From Vandiemenella viatica (taxonomy: Eukaryota > Arthropoda > Insecta > Orthoptera > Morabidae), in contig JARYHS010008074.1 in the NCBI GenBank assembly GCA_031002005.1, positions 177,158,494 through 177,222,493 on the forward strand: 64,000 nt of DNA. Reading direction: 5' to 3'. Under the pieces are notes generated by a model. It was not told the origin of the DNA and made no database searches. It worked only from the letters and a program-made list of their open reading frames with translations. Below, piece by piece: positions 29,905 through 42,846 of this stretch. A program made the position numbers and the translations under genes. Within the stretch, counting starts at the first letter, position 1. Each line of letters starts with the position of its first letter.

Positions 29905-30487
29905 ACAGGGTGATTCAAAAAACGTGGTCGAAATGACATGGTTGATCTGTCAAACAATAAGGATCAAAAATCGCATAGGAACAGAGGGTCGCAAACTCCT
30001 GTATACTAGATTGGTCGCGGTAGACCAATCGCATGGCCACCACAATCACCAGACCCGTCTCCCTTGGATTTTTTCTCGTGGGGATTTTTAAAAGGACTTG
30101 TGTATAAAACACCTGTTGAAACGCCGGAAAACTTGGTACGAAGAATCGTTGCGGCAGCCGGATATGTTCGAGATACACCTGGTATCTTTAAGAAGGTGCG
30201 CCGTTCCATGCAACGGAGATGCCGGGCTTGTCTCGATGCATCTGCCAAAAACTTTGAGCATCTGCTGTAGGCTCAATATTTGGCTTGCATTGGTCGCATG
30301 TGAGTGGTTAATTATCAATAAAGTGATCTGTAATCATTTTGTTTCTTCTCTTTGTGTCAGTTTATTTTAGACGCCCTGTAGCGGCACCGGATCGCAGTTG
30401 CGATCCTCTGTTCCTATGCGATTTTTGATTCTTATTGTATGGCTGATCTACCATGTCATTCTGTCCACGTTATTTTGAATCACCCTG
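29905..30487 (+). mobile_element. Deleted mariner-like transposon with 90-bp TIRs (583 bp)
   Basis: CAGGGTGATTCAAAA begins the left TIR (29905-29994) and its inverted partner ends CACCCTG at 30487. The arms align over about 90 bp with scattered differences. TATA flanks both ends, consistent with TA insertion typical of IS630-Tc1-mariner elements. Only the 3' end of the transposase gene remains. Confidence 0.8.
30010..30270 (+). pseudogene. Transposase C-terminal fragment (IS630/mariner DDE type)
   Basis: In frame it reads IGRGRPIAWPPQSPDPSPLD, then FFSWGFLKGLVYKTPVETPE, LVRRIVAAAGYVRDTPGIF and ends NFEHLL at a TAG stop. WPP.SPD.SPLDFF.WG carries the third acidic residue of the DDE/D catalytic triad in this superfamily. 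The N-terminal DNA-binding half and the first two catalytic residues are missing. It is a relic, not an active enzyme. Confidence 0.85.
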
Positions 30488-30489
30488 TA

Positions 30490-31040
30490 TACGTATCGCA
30501 GAGGTAGTGTTATAAATTCCATTTCCTTAGCTTTTAAAATAGTTATTGCGATGGCATGGTCAATGTTGACGACATGTTATCGACTGACTTCAACAAAAAA
30601 CACAACAAACACAAAATTCATACTATTTGATTTAGTTAGCGAAATTAGCTTACCTCCCCTTGCGTATATCACATCTAATGTGCTTGATATCGTCTACGGA
30701 AATTAATTTTGAATTGAATTACTGCAAATAGGAAATCGACTATAAATGGGCCATAATACTCTATCGATTTTTGGTTACGATAATTGCGTGATGACTTGCT
30801 TTTCTCGACAGATAGGAAACATCTCATTAAGACATAATCTCATTTCACTATTGTTCAAGTGCACTTGAGTTATCACTCATTACCCGTCACCAGAGAAATT
30901 ACTTCCTCGGAATTATTTTCCGATTCATCCGTGTGCCTATTTTTTGGATTTGTACGAAAATATTATGCTCAGTCATAATCCATGACCAAAGAGAGATGCT
31001 ATACTGAGATATAATAGAATATGATATTTCATTCTACGAA
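30490..31040. other. AT-rich DNA, nothing recognised
   Basis: No supported gene or named repeat. Confidence 0.4.
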
Positions 31041-31044
31041 CCAA

Positions 31045-31440
31045 CAAGATCATCCTCCTTCTTCCTCTTCAGCACATTTCCCCAACATTTTGTGGTCGGT
31101 TGTCTTTGATCAGTTTTGCTCATGGTTGTCAATGGTCAGATTTGGAGCGTATTGTTTTACGACTGCATGCCCTTGCTGACGCCAAGCATGTCATACCTCA
31201 TGCCAGGTCGTGCTACATACTAATGGGGGTAGTGAAGTGCCACTTGTCTATGAAACGCTTAACTGTTCTGTGTGTGATAAGTATATTTTTTGTTTGTGAA
31301 ATAAATCGTTTTGGGGACCACCTAGGTTGCTGCACAAAGCCACCTAAACACCACAGCCGGAAGGGCCTATACGTGAGGGCCTGAGTTCGTGCCCCGTTCC
31401 GTTGTGCATCCCCGATCCAGTGTGTGGCGCCTCAGCGCAC
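31045..31440 (+). repeat. Interspersed repeat family R1, copy 1
   Basis: Shares an ordered set of segments with 41390-41800: TTTTGCTCAT, GCATGCCCTTGCTGACGCCA, AAGTGCCACTTGTC and CGTGTGATAA-like, through to GGCGCCTCAG. The class is unknown. A short 3'-like piece (ACTGGTGGGCGAGC) also lies at 32770-32812. Confidence 0.6.
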
Positions 31441-31859
31441 ATTTTTTAACTAATTACATTTATTATTGAAAAATAATGCAACTACATTCAATATAATAAA
31501 TTTCAAAGATGATGAAGAAGATAATTCCCAGTAGGCAACCGCTGATTCCCAAGGTCTTCCGTTGTCGCGGCATGTGTGGTTCAAGAAGTTCTGCACGTTG
31601 CAAGGGATTGTTAAGTAGCCTGAATTCTTCCTTAGTGAATTACAGATTTCCCTGGATTGTGTCTGTAGAAATTGTCCAAATGACGTTGAGTAGTTTTATG
31701 TTTTTTCCGCAGTACTGAATTCTGTTAGAATGCGATATTTAAACTCGTTTAAATCAGTACCTTTCTTCCTTACTACAAAATATACAAACTGTCCCATAAT
31801 CCATAGCAAGGAGATTTTCTTGGATATTGGATATGACTACTTATCCGGTTTTCTTACGT

Positions 31860-32715
31860 TGGCAACGGTCAAGTTGTAATTTGTAGTACTATTTAGTAAC
31901 TCCAACGTATCTTTCACCCATTTCCACATCGCTTGCCTTTCTTTGCAGATAAAACGGTATTGTAAGGTATCTTCCTCTATGCAATGTTCGCATTTTGTAA
32001 TATTGCACGAGTGTACCGTTTGTTTAAATCTATTTTATACCAAGTAGATTTAACATTGTGAGGCAGATGTGTATTGGCAATATTCTGCCAAACTGATTTC
32101 CAATTTGTTTGTGTACATTTAAGTTCAATGTTGTTCCTACCCATCGTTTCTAGCATTTTGTTATATATGTCTTTTTCAATTGCTGGACGTTGTTAACATT
32201 TGTGATGTAGCGACATTGAAGAAAATATATTCTTGTCCAGTCCAAATAACAGCTTATATGTCCCATATTAATCGGTGGGATTCGATCCTCTGGTTGTATC
32301 TGGTAAAAAATGATTTTTGTTAAGATTTTTGTTAAGTTATCTTTGTTGCTATTATTTAGGATATTAGTCCTATGAATCAGCAATGGTTTGCACGTCAAAT
32401 GAACATCCATTAGACCTAGGCCACCTTTATTTGACAGGAGCACTAACGAGGACATTTTTATCCGAAACATGATGTTTCGCCAAATAAACCAAAAAAGACT
32501 AGAATTCAGTCTTGCAGCTGTTTGTTTAGTTATTGGTAGAACCTGTGCAATGAACCATAAATTGGTAAGAATGTCTGAGTTCACCAATTTAGTTTGGCTC
32601 TTACCGCTCCGAGACGGATCTTCCAATTGACTGCTGTCGTGGGGAGGGGATTAGGTTTTATCGTCAGTCCTAAAATTTCACTCTGTTTCAGTAAAACCAT
32701 GCGTGTCTGTTAACC
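31860..32715 (-). pseudogene. L1/Tx1-like LINE ORF2 C-terminal fragment
   Basis: Minus strand, one long frame (32626-32150) plus flanking frames. It reads LGLTIKPNPLP and VNWKIRLG, then WFIAQVLPITKQTAARLNSS, FWFIWRN, NKGGLGLMDVHLTCK, and after frameshifts WYKID and TKCEHCIEEDTLQYRFICK. The QVLP.P....R.N...F.FIW block and GGLGL.D are typical of the region after the RT domain in L1/Tx1-type elements. A C-x2-C knuckle-like motif then occurs near the C-terminus. Neither RT core nor endonuclease is present. It is a different lineage from LINE family A. Confidence 0.75.
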
Positions 32716-32819
32716 GCAAACCTTTGCCGAATTTCATTAACTTTGATTTTTGACGGGAAACTGCTGCTCCTGATGCTTAGCGCACTAAGCCACACTGGTG
32801 GGCGAGCAAATAACTTCAC

Positions 32820-35800
32820 TAAGGAACATTAATTAGGGACTGTAACAATATTAATTGGAATAATGAAGATCTATATGTGTGTATGTTTAGTTGATGAAGT
32901 GTAACAATTCTTACAAGATATATTGTGTTTAAGAGAATGGAGACTCGTAAAGGTAGAGTATAAGCAATATGGTTGACGTCTGTAAGCGCACATATTGATG
33001 GTCAAGCCACTCTAGCTGAGTGGATAATGATACATATTTTACAGCACCGATTCTAACTTGGCTTGGGCAAACTGTTAGCTATCCAAACGGTCTACGTATA
33101 GTACGAAAAGTTACAGCCAAACGCTGACTTCTCTATAGAAACGCCCGTACGGCAAAGATATTAACACGACATCAGTTTAAGTCTACATGTCCGAAACTGG
33201 AATACGTATGCTTAGCTATATTGTGAATGTGTGAAACAGTAGTAAACTGTGGAATTACAAATGATAAAGCAGTAATTAAATATACACTAGTGGTAGACTG
33301 TAAATATTATGATTGCCATTGAGTTGAGAGTACTTCCAGTACGCCTCAGAATGCTAAATAATTATATTAACTATTTATATCTGTAGCTAATGATTCGTGT
33401 AAGTAACATACCTGATATGGTCATTCAAAACTAACGTAGTCAGTCTTCGGCAAATGAGTGTCAAATAACAATATGTTTAGAAGATTACAAGGATAATCAT
33501 CGGTAGCAATACTATTTAATTCTGAGATCAGGCATCAGACTTAAAACTTTGACATAAAAGACGTTAAAGAGCATGATTTGAGTGTAATTCTTGAGAAATG
33601 TTCATCGATCCCCGCTGAGCTCCCTACAAAAACGCCCATTAGTCAAAGATATTAGTACGATATCAATCAAAGTCAAGTATTTTCTTTTTTTTATGGTGTC
33701 AACGTCGAGAGATTTAAATAGAAAAAACTGTGTACAGAATTTATTATTAAATAACTTTTCTTATTATAATCGTTTGCTTCAAATAGTTTTTCTATAATTC
33801 AAATGATATTGGATCACTTAACGTTATCAGTTCACGATAAGTACTTCTGATCGGGTGAAAAATAGCTATCTCCGATCGGGTTGAAAAACACTAAAGGACT
33901 TCTGTATACACTGAATCAGGATTCACAGCATAATAAAAAATGGAATACCACAGTGAAATTGTTGTTTGATTATTTTTATTTTTTTCTATATATAATACTT
34001 TGACAACCTAAGGAGTATAGAAATCTTTTACAAAAACTAAACTAGTTGTTTTGTACCAGAAATTCTGAAAATAAGTGATATTATACTTTTGACAAAATTT
34101 TTGATGTTGTATTGTTGAAGATGTATACGGATAATGGCGAAATTCGATATTTCAGAAACTCTTTCCCTCGAAAAAAGATGGTTACCAGAATTTCGGATTT
34201 ATTGGTGGCAAGTATACAGAGCACTTTGCAGTTTTGCATAAAGGAATCTGTTGATATAAGGTTCGAAAGACTGCTTAAACAAATATTTTAAAATTGCCAA
34301 AAAAAAAATCTTGTTATCAATCTGTCGAAGCAATTACGACATTATAATCATAGCTCCCGTTTACTTAAAAGCTCGAAGATCACAAGCTAATGTCGAGAAA
34401 ACAAGAAGAAAAAAATTTCAATTCTATTTTTTATATGCATGCTTATTATGGAGAATTTGTTATTGGATTCAAGTTGTTTGCTAATCAAGAAATCATATGA
34501 GTAATAAAGAAGTCAATAACACCGTAGTTCTTTCAGCGGACAATGTATTAAGTATTTCAATTAAACTTTTACAATGAATATAACAATCTACAGCGAAAGA
34601 CTAGTCTCAAAAGTAAGAATTATGTTCATATGGCTGTATTAAAAAGTAGATCATAAGGGGTTACTGATCATCAAGAGACATACTGTATTTACATTCCGCC
34701 TCCCTCATGACTGAAGCCAACACAAACTCCTGAAATTTGGAACGTAGCATTTTCCACACGATACGTTACTCATTCCTGCATTTTGTCACATGTTCGAACC
34801 CAAGTAATGACCTTAGCACAGTAAGCTATTCTTCAACAGGCTATGTGTTTAGGAATCGAGCAACTGCACGAGTGTGCCGTGTTGTACGTCGTAGACCTCT
34901 GATTACGTGTAGCTTCCAAAGCAATCTCGACCTAGGATATAATTTACTAACTGGAGAGATATATGTAAGTTAAGGATTGTAGCGAGCTACTGAAAATGGA
35001 AAGCCTCAGAAAAGGACATAGCATTAGAAAGATTCAAAGGAGGTTAAAAATCTAGGTTGAAGATATGAACCAGTATCAAAAATAGTTTTATTTTAGAAGG
35101 CTGCATATTATTTACCCTGAGGATCATTGATAGAGCTTGCCAACAAAACCACATGCAAAATATCTTTAAAGCTCCAAAAGGTAAACATCTTCCCAGAGGA
35201 GAACCAAACACGCGATCTGCTCCTAAGGATGAACACCATGTTTGTAGTTTTTTGTGCCAAGATTTTTTTTAACTCGTAGTGAAGCTAAACGTTAGGCAGT
35301 AAGGCACTAATGTAATAAAGGTGATTCTCCTGGAGCTATTAAAGTAATGTGGTGAGTGTCGCTTTGCTTCCGTTTTTTTTACTTTGGAGTAATTTCTCGT
35401 CCAGTACTCTTTGGACAATAGCCTGAGTTGCCCAAGAAAAGTAGAGATGGGAGGGGTTGTTCCAGACTATCAAATTCAAAAGGATGTCGTAAGATTCCTC
35501 GAGGACTGATCCTTGCATGTTATGTTCGCTGTCAGTAATTTTATCAAGACAGCTTCTTCCAGGAAATACGTGCATCATCATCCATAATCAGCATTCACCA
35601 ATTCAGTCAAATAACGAACTGGTATCGTAAATGAGATGAGACTTCAACGACGTCTGGAAAAATTCTTTGTCATTTAACTCCTGCCACCCTCCATACATCT
35701 TTGTGCCAATGATTTGGTAGTCTTCTTTCAGACTCCAAACAAACACTATTTTTGTTCATCTGTCATTCTTTTCTTCGTAAGCAGCCGTTCATTATTACTG

Positions 35801-35865
35801 CAATATCCTTTTCGATACTCCACCTGCGTTGTTTAATCAGGTATGCCTCCAAAATCGTATTCTCC
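32820..35865. other. 3 kb AT-rich DNA, nothing recognised
   Basis: No supported gene. The frame on the minus strand at 35339-35581 is unbroken for 80 codons but shows no family and no splice context. Confidence 0.4.
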
Positions 35866-35869
35866 GCGC

Positions 35870-36205
35870 TGAATCGAACGGGGAATGGATTGATCGCACT
35901 CGAGCCTTCCAACGGGCGGTCAACACGAGTGGGCATTGTGGTGCGGTCCCCTGGTGCCGTGTGGGCCCACGACGCAGCGGGTTCCCACGGCGGGGGTCAA
36001 CAGGTGCCACCGGAAGTCGCTGCCACTCTGTCTTCCGGGCTGCACCTCTCCACCCGCCATTGTTCTTTTCACGAGCCGCGCCAAGTCCGCGGATCGAATG
36101 GCGGCAGAGCACTCGAGCCGTTCAGTCAACCCTAAGACCAACCTCTCGACGGTACTTGACAGCGCATTAGAACTGAAGCTCGCGGAGTCAAAAGCCAGAG
36201 GTCGG
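35870..36205. promoter_or_regulatory. GC-rich block; candidate regulatory element
   Basis: GC-rich island with GGATTGATCGC (Exd-like core) near 35888, GCCATTGTTCTTT (Sox-like) near 36055 and an E-box-like CAGGTGCCACC near 36001. Long open frames on both strands overlap here because GC-rich DNA has few stops. None shows a protein family. Confidence 0.35.
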
Positions 36206-36209
36206 ACCC

Positions 36210-37250
36210 ACAAATAATGTTTTTTCTTCGACTGATACGCGCTTGAGGCTGTGGTGCAGCTGTGAGAGCGAAGTAATGGTTCATTGTACACTCGAAGCGA
36301 CCATTCTTGACGTGGGAAATAAAGAAGACGGATTCCATTAGAGAAATTGGAACGGTTGGATTTGACAGTAGTGCGATGTTCTGCTCCCATTCATTGCTTC
36401 TTGCCGTTTATTGTACAGTGTTCACAATGCTAGTCTCGCCTGCTGTGGTTCACAAAGAGGGTGTATTCATAATTTTCAACTGTCCAAGTATCCCAGTCAT
36501 AAACCATTTCTCTTTCTCTGCAGTTTGAATTTGAATTGAGCTATACAGAAAAGACAAAGGTAAAACGGTTCTCTTATAAACTGAATGAATTCTGCTAAGT
36601 AAAATCTAATATTCTATGTTCTGATAAACGACAATTGTTGACTTTTACGAGCGGTGGAGATAATAAGAAGATTTTGAAAAAGTACACGAGTTTCTGATGA
36701 CGAACAGGTCAGAATATTGTGGAGAACTTTAGTAGATAGCATTCTAGCAAAGTCATTGCATATGAGAAAGCATATGCTTACCGAATGCCGAAATTTCTAA
36801 CAGCTGACGGAAAGGCAGTGGCACACCAGATGTCTGTAGAAAATTTGGCATTTTTTTGAAGCCAAACCAGCAGATTTTATTGAATGATTTCAGAATATTG
36901 ACGAAACCTAGACCCTTCATCAATACTCGGTGAATTGGGCACATTACAACACCCTGTCTCCTAATAAAGCCACGGCTGCTGCTTCTGAAACGAAAGGGGA
37001 TAATTTCCACGATTCCTGAAAAAGGACGAATCAATCACCGGAGCATTTATGCTAGTCTGGTGGGGCAACTACGAATAATCATCTCGGAAAAGAGAGAACG
37101 CAGTAATCCATTAACCGTGGTGTTATATTTTCATATTACTCCTAATCATATGTATCTTATTTCCACAGCTGCAAATCATAAATATTTTCTTTAGTACTGC
37201 AACCACACCATTTAACCGATATGGCCCCTCAGACTTCTATTGATTTCCAT
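36210..37250. other. Gene-free stretch
   Basis: No recognised gene or repeat. A 93-codon minus-strand frame at 36753-37034 is unidentified and has no supporting context. Confidence 0.35.
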
Positions 37251-37257
37251 TTTGTTT

Positions 37258-37440
37258 TATGACGCCTCGCCGACGTTGTATTCATTAGAGGAAGGATAGG
37301 ACTGGGGGCAAGGAACGGGAAGGAATTCAGCACTGATGGAACCACCGTCTGTAATGATTTCAGTAAACAGTGACAATCCGAAATCACAGTTGCCGGTCTG
37401 GGATCTGAACAGGCGTCGTCTCGAATGCCACGTCTGGAAG
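37258..37440 (-). mobile_element. SINE family S, degenerate
   Basis: The 3'-end landmarks GACGCCTCGCCGACG and CAAGGAACGGGAAGGAATTC are clear. The tRNA-head side (GATCTGAACAGGCGTCGTCT) is diverged. Confidence 0.6.
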
Positions 37441-37904
37441 TTACCTTTTCTTATTTCCAAACTGCAAAACGTTTCTTTCTCGCTCCTATTACAAGTCAGG
37501 TTACTACATCTTTTGCGTTGCACTTCATTTTTGTACACTACACACACCATTGTGATGATGGCTTAAAATAACTGCATCGTCGTTGGAGTAAGTATGTGGA
37601 GCACAAAGGCGACTATCTCTTGAATAATAGCGCACTATACCCTGTTCACTCGCAACTGGCGGCCCAAGGTGATGCTCCCCTCACACCGCTCCTCCGCTCA
37701 CCACCTCCTCGTTTCTGTCTCACCGAGCTGAACGCTGTGTCCTGGTAGATGTGTGGTAAATTTCCCCTCCACATGTAGGGGTAAGAGCAGTGAAATTGGG
37801 ATAGAGCACAATGACTTTGAATCACCTCTGTTAACTGAACGACCTATAGTTTCCTAACTAATTCATCTACATCAATGTAACGCCAATCACTTACTTGCCT
37901 TTTT

Positions 37905-38100
37905 CCTGGCTTTACGCTTCATCGGAATTGAGGTCATTAGAGGCTGGAAAGGGCTGTCCAAGGACCAGGAAGGAATTTGAATCTAGTGATTTTGGGAAAT
38001 CACGGAAAGGCCAAATCTGGATGCCCGGACAGGGACTCAATCCCACGTCCTCCTGAAAGCGAGGCCAGAGCGCTACCGCTCACCCAGCACGTTCGGTCGT
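37905..38100 (-). mobile_element. SINE family S
   Basis: Minus strand with tRNA head, including a B-box-like GGATTGAGTCC (complement of 38033-38043), a CCAGATTTGG start of the body and a TTTACGCTTCATC end at about 37908. Confidence 0.75.
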
Positions 38101-38329
38101 TTATTGGACTATCCTCGTAATTCTGTTAGGAACTCTGGGAGACGCATTAGGTAAACAATTTCATGAATGCAGATGTTCAAGTTTAGTTGGACTTGGGTGT
38201 GGTTGCTTTCTCCGTCTGCGAAGAACAGAAATTTTGTGGAGCTATAAGTAATGTTTGCTGATGGAGATTAACGTATGGATACTCTGTTGCTCCTATCAAT
38301 AAATATGTCAGCCTCACCTTAACAACGGC

Positions 38330-38900
38330 CTCAAGTTACCACTGTTGACAAAAGTGCGGCAGTCAAGACCGACGGCAGTGAACCCGGTCTGTCGTCGTCG
38401 GTGTCGTTAAAAAACTTTCCCCCGAGTCCACGGTCTGAGTTTCAACGACGGTTGCCTGCCCGTCGATCACAAAAATTGGTTTGTTTCGCTACCTCTTTGT
38501 CCGTTGCCCTCGACGGCACAAAGCCGGGAACGTATTTGGAGGGCCCTCGTGTAACAAGTGTAACAGAAAACTAACCTGTTCGGCGGTGGCGCCGCATTCA
38601 GTTCCCAATAGGCCCGCCAGACCGCCACCAAACTTTTGCCCTCCGGTTTCTCCCTGGCCGCCACAAAGGAGCGCGAGCGCCCGCCAAGAAAAGAACCAGG
38701 AGGAGGAGGTGGAGCGCAGCCCACGCGCCCGCCAAAAACGCGGAATTTCTTTTTTTCGGGGAGGGCGCGTGTGGTGTGGCCACAATGCTGAATGAAATCT
38801 CCCTTTCTGCCGGCGCTATTCACAACTTGGCGCACTTCCCGCCAAGGCGTGCCTGCGACCTCAGAGCCGGCTGCTGCTGTTTACAGCTGGCGTCTGGTAC
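38330..38900. promoter_or_regulatory. GC-rich block with E2F- and Sox-like sites
   Basis: A dense CpG region. TTCCCGCCAA at 38836-38845 is an E2F-type site, CTCTTTGTCCGTTG near 38492 and CCACAAAGG near 38660 are Sox/TCF-like, and CCACAATG lies near 38780. Overlapping frames in four phases (38467-39181) show no domain. Reads like a promoter or enhancer, inferred only. Confidence 0.4.
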
Positions 38901-39184
38901 ACCACAGAATAGTATGTGAATTGACGCCATCCTGTAATACCTCTGTTGAGCTTCTCTCTACTAATTGTACACAAGCACTCACTGATATACCCAAAAGTTA
39001 TGGACTGAAAAATCCATCATTGTCATTAAGAATTTTTTATGTGAAACATCCATTGGCGAAGACCGAATCGTTACCTGTGACCGTAAACAGCATGACGTTC
39101 TTTTATGACGTCATGCCCCCCTCCCTGCCGCCGCTCTATACTCCCTTTTGTATTTATGAAATGCTTGAAGATTTTAAATAAGTG

Positions 39185-41035
39185 ACAGCATTATTGAGTT
39201 TAAAAATGAGTGACAGTGACCATCAAGTGGCCAAAAAAAATAAATAATAATAAAAATAAACATGATCAAAATGAAGTCTGCAGTAAAATGCCTAATATCC
39301 GTGCATAAAGTTTGCTTAACCGATTCAAACCAAAGGTTACTAAATCTTCTATTAGTATGTTATCACCATTTGTTCATTTGAGTTTAGAAATGTGTATAAT
39401 GATGCCAAAACAAATGCTGTATTTTCTGCGCATATGTACACAAAACGCTGGGTACGTACATGACACTCTGTTATGTATATATTATTATAAGAAGAATAAT
39501 AAGAAAAACATAATTATTTTATTAACTAAACCTAACGTTTTTATTTATTTTACTGCATATTTATTTATTGATTTTCTTTCGTTATAAATTCTTTCAGTAA
39601 CAATCAATTTCGATGTTTCACACCTGCCGGGCAGCCCGTGATGGCCACAGTTTTTTACATGTTGTTTAATATGACAATATTAACGGGGCATTATTCGATT
39701 AGCAACGGGGAATGTTAGTCGTTTGGCTATGGCTGGTAACGTAAAACAAAAAACTGTTGGTGTTTTGTAGGGCCACATGTAATGGCGAGCAACATTTACC
39801 ATATTAGTGCTGAAATGATTGGTATTGCTAATTATTTCTGTTCTGTTATTAAGGTCACTGTAATTTTTTCAGCATCACTTTCCTTCAAAGTTAGTATATA
39901 CAATTAATCTCGTGTACCAATCTAAGAAAAAATGTTAGTTGCATTATTGATGAATAGGACAGCGGTCGATTTTAAAGCACTGACTTTGGAACACAGATTT
40001 TAAATACTGATATTCGGGGTCTGGAACATAACGAGCTGTTTGTACAGTAACCTTCAAGCAAAAACTGTAAATCATTCCCACAGTTACTGTATATATACAG
40101 GTTATGTTCATCGATGGACAAATAGAAATGTTTCCAGTATATGATTTTTCATCTGCCTACGCTTAAGATTTTTAGAAAACTGAAACGAAAGTAAGTAAAG
40201 GAACAACAAGAATGGAAAAAATATGGATGGAATAAATGCAAAAAACATTAATTTTGGCAAATAATGATAAAGGAGAAATGCGTTGATTGTAGTATTTTAA
40301 GAGATAAGTTTTAAAGAAAAATTTAACAACTCAAAGAAAGATTTAAAGTGAAACGCATCACTTCAAGTAGATGGCATTCTCCATAGTTATTAATATTTTT
40401 AAATTGAAAAGAACACCAAGGATTATTTAAACTGTAATCCGAATGTTCAGGCAGAAATTAATATTAATTTCAGTACACGGGTACAAGTGAAACAATACTA
40501 GCGTTACCACTGATATTAAACACAAGATTTAACAATTATAGGAATACATTCATCGCGTTTGTGGATGTTAAAATAAGTTTTTTGTAGTTCTAAGTAGATT
40601 GAAATGGCAATGATTTTTTTTTTAAATAAAAAAGGCCAGTTCAAAGATACGAATCTTTTCTTCCTGTTATTGAACAGTGAACTAGTCCGATGCAATCCTC
40701 CACATCTACCTATTCTAAATTAATTTATTCATCTCAACATCCCTATTAGAACTTGCGACCTGAATTTATTATTAATGAACGAAATTAACGAAACTAAAGT
40801 TTGGGAATGAATTAAAAAATCTAGAAGGAGAGTTAATAAATAACAGATTGGTGATGTCGTCGTAATACTCTTCTTTTCTCCTTTTCACCCATGAGTAGGT
40901 TTGCCTGCGAAATTTAAACTCGACTGGTATCACCAGTATGGTAGTGAATATAGGTGTTATTATTTTGTGCGAATGATTGTGATTAGTGCACTATTAGTGT
41001 AGAGTGTTGTTTGTGCTATGAATCATTGAAAGATA
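39185..41035. other. AT-rich DNA, nothing recognised
   Basis: About 1.85 kb without recognisable genes or repeats. Confidence 0.4.
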
Positions 41036-41039
41036 GAAG

Positions 41040-41375
41040 AGGGTAAACGGTGAAACCCGGTGCCAGCTCATTCAGGTCTACGCTTCCGAAGGACACTTAG
41101 AGGCTGCCGGGCTTAACGACCCCTACGACGGAAGAATCGCATTCAGCAGTGTCGTATGACCTCACTGCATACTCAGTGTGGAGAGGTTTGGGACTTAACA
41201 CAGAATTTGGTGCGTATTATGGTGACTGAGATCTGTGTACCAACACCTCTCCTACATCGCTGGTCAATCGTGATGATAATTTCTTCCTCCGCCAGGACTG
41301 GGACTAGCTAATCCCGAATTAGTTCCGTGTCGGAACTAAATGAACCAACCGGGCGGACATAAAATATTAAATTAA
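41040..41375 (+). repeat. Interspersed repeat family R2, copy 1
   Basis: GAATTTGGTG, GGTGACTGAGA, TGTACCA, CTCTCCTAC and a later GATTTCTT-like, GACTGGGACTAGCT order matches 48300-48420. Class unknown. Confidence 0.55.
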
Positions 41376-41389
41376 GGACCAGTCATATT

Positions 41390-41800
41390 TTGAGTATTAT
41401 TCTTTTTCTTCACCAACTTTTCCCAACAATTCTGGGGTTGGCTGCCTTCAGTGAGTTTTACTCATCGTTGGCATGCTTAAATTTGGAGCGGTGGTTTTAC
41501 AGTTGCATGTCCTTGCTGACGTCAAGCATTTTGTGCATACTGTCAGTCGTACTAAGTACTGATAGGAGAAGTGCAGTGTAGCCATCTGTCCGTGAAATGT
41601 GTAATTATGTTCAGCGTGTGATAAAAGGTGTAATGTGTACTTTAAGAGGTGAAGATTAGGAACCGTCCCGGCATTTGCCTTGACGGCTGTCGGAAACCAC
41701 CTTAAAGCGCAGTCTGTACGGCTGGTATTCGTTGTCCCTCCCCGGCGCCTCAGTATTCTGAGCCATGCTGGTGGGTGAGCCGAAAAATTTTGAGTCACCT
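41390..41800 (+). repeat. Interspersed repeat family R1, copy 2
   Basis: Second copy of the family at 31045. The minus-strand frame at 41448-41873 is a shadow of this repeat. Confidence 0.6.
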
Positions 41801-41804
41801 GAAC

Positions 41805-42840
41805 AAAATAAGGAGAGACGAATTTAAAAAACAATATCAAATGCAAAAACAAAAAAAGCCATCGGTTCGCCAAAGCTCAAGTAAATGACTTTACAAATAT
41901 GAAAATTGGAAAAAGTATAACAGAAAATAAATAGAATTTAATAATTAAAATAAGAATGAATGGGAGAATGATATCAAAAGCAGATAAGGACTTGTATAAA
42001 CAATCTTCTTCATTAAAAGAAACGTTTCTGAATGAAAGGTTGGCATGAACTTTTTTTAAAATGTCAAACTCAAGCAAATAACTGATTGAAAGCGAGGCCT
42101 AGATACAAGGGTCGTAAAAAAGAAGAAAAGTTGACACATTTTATTATGATATAACAGAAAGTTTATAAAAATTAATGGTACCGATGAAGAATGAAGTTCT
42201 GGAATCGATGACCCAAAAAAGGACATTATGGATGAAGCTTTCAAAAAGTGAAATAATAAGGTAAGTAGCTTCTCGAGACATAAAGATTGGTTATTCTGTT
42301 AATTATTGTTTGAATGGCAGGAATGAGCCATGAAAGAAGATAAATGTGTAACAACTAACTGAGGAGTGTGTAGGCGGTAAGAATGTCGGAGGTAGGAAAA
42401 ATAACTGCATCAAAAAATTAAGACAGAGGTATCAAGGGAATAAATTTCCTCAGGCTCAATTTATTTGTGTTTGTGGAGTATGCCATCACGATTTTTGTCT
42501 CTGAAAGTTAAGAAGGCGCTTCTCATTATTCATGTTGTTCATAGTGTAACAATTTGAAATTCTGTTACTTCAGATATACAATTTACTGTTTTCCAGCAAT
42601 AACGTTATGAGTTTTGAAGTCAAATAATTAACATTTCAGGCTTTCCAAATTCAGATGCTTACCTGCCGATTTTTTAAAGATCGTTCTCTATTTTTGCTCA
42701 AAAAGTATCAGCATCAAGGTGTTCCTAACAGACGACGAATTTAAATGTGAATGAGTACAGTTTTTAGTTTAACACTTGTACCATGCCATGCAGATTTTCC
42801 CGATAACACTTCAATCCCTTAAAACTGTTGAGCAGAGAAA
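41805..42840. other. AT-rich DNA, nothing recognised
   Basis: No supported gene or named repeat. Confidence 0.4.
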
Positions 42841-42846
42841 TGACCT

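Noticed and set aside
35339..35581. 80-codon minus-strand frame as a host gene
   Set aside because: Reads smoothly but shows no known motif and has no neighbouring exon-like blocks; left unannotated.
35752..36390. Several overlapping open frames on both strands
   Set aside because: All phases are open because of high GC. No domain, no signal peptide and no splice logic, so treated as a regulatory-type GC block.
36753..37034. 93-codon minus-strand frame as a host gene
   Set aside because: No domain recognised, no splice-site context and no similar copy in the window; length is compatible with chance.
38467..39181. Overlapping 98-129-codon frames
   Set aside because: Same reason: GC composition, low-complexity Pro/Arg peptides, no family.
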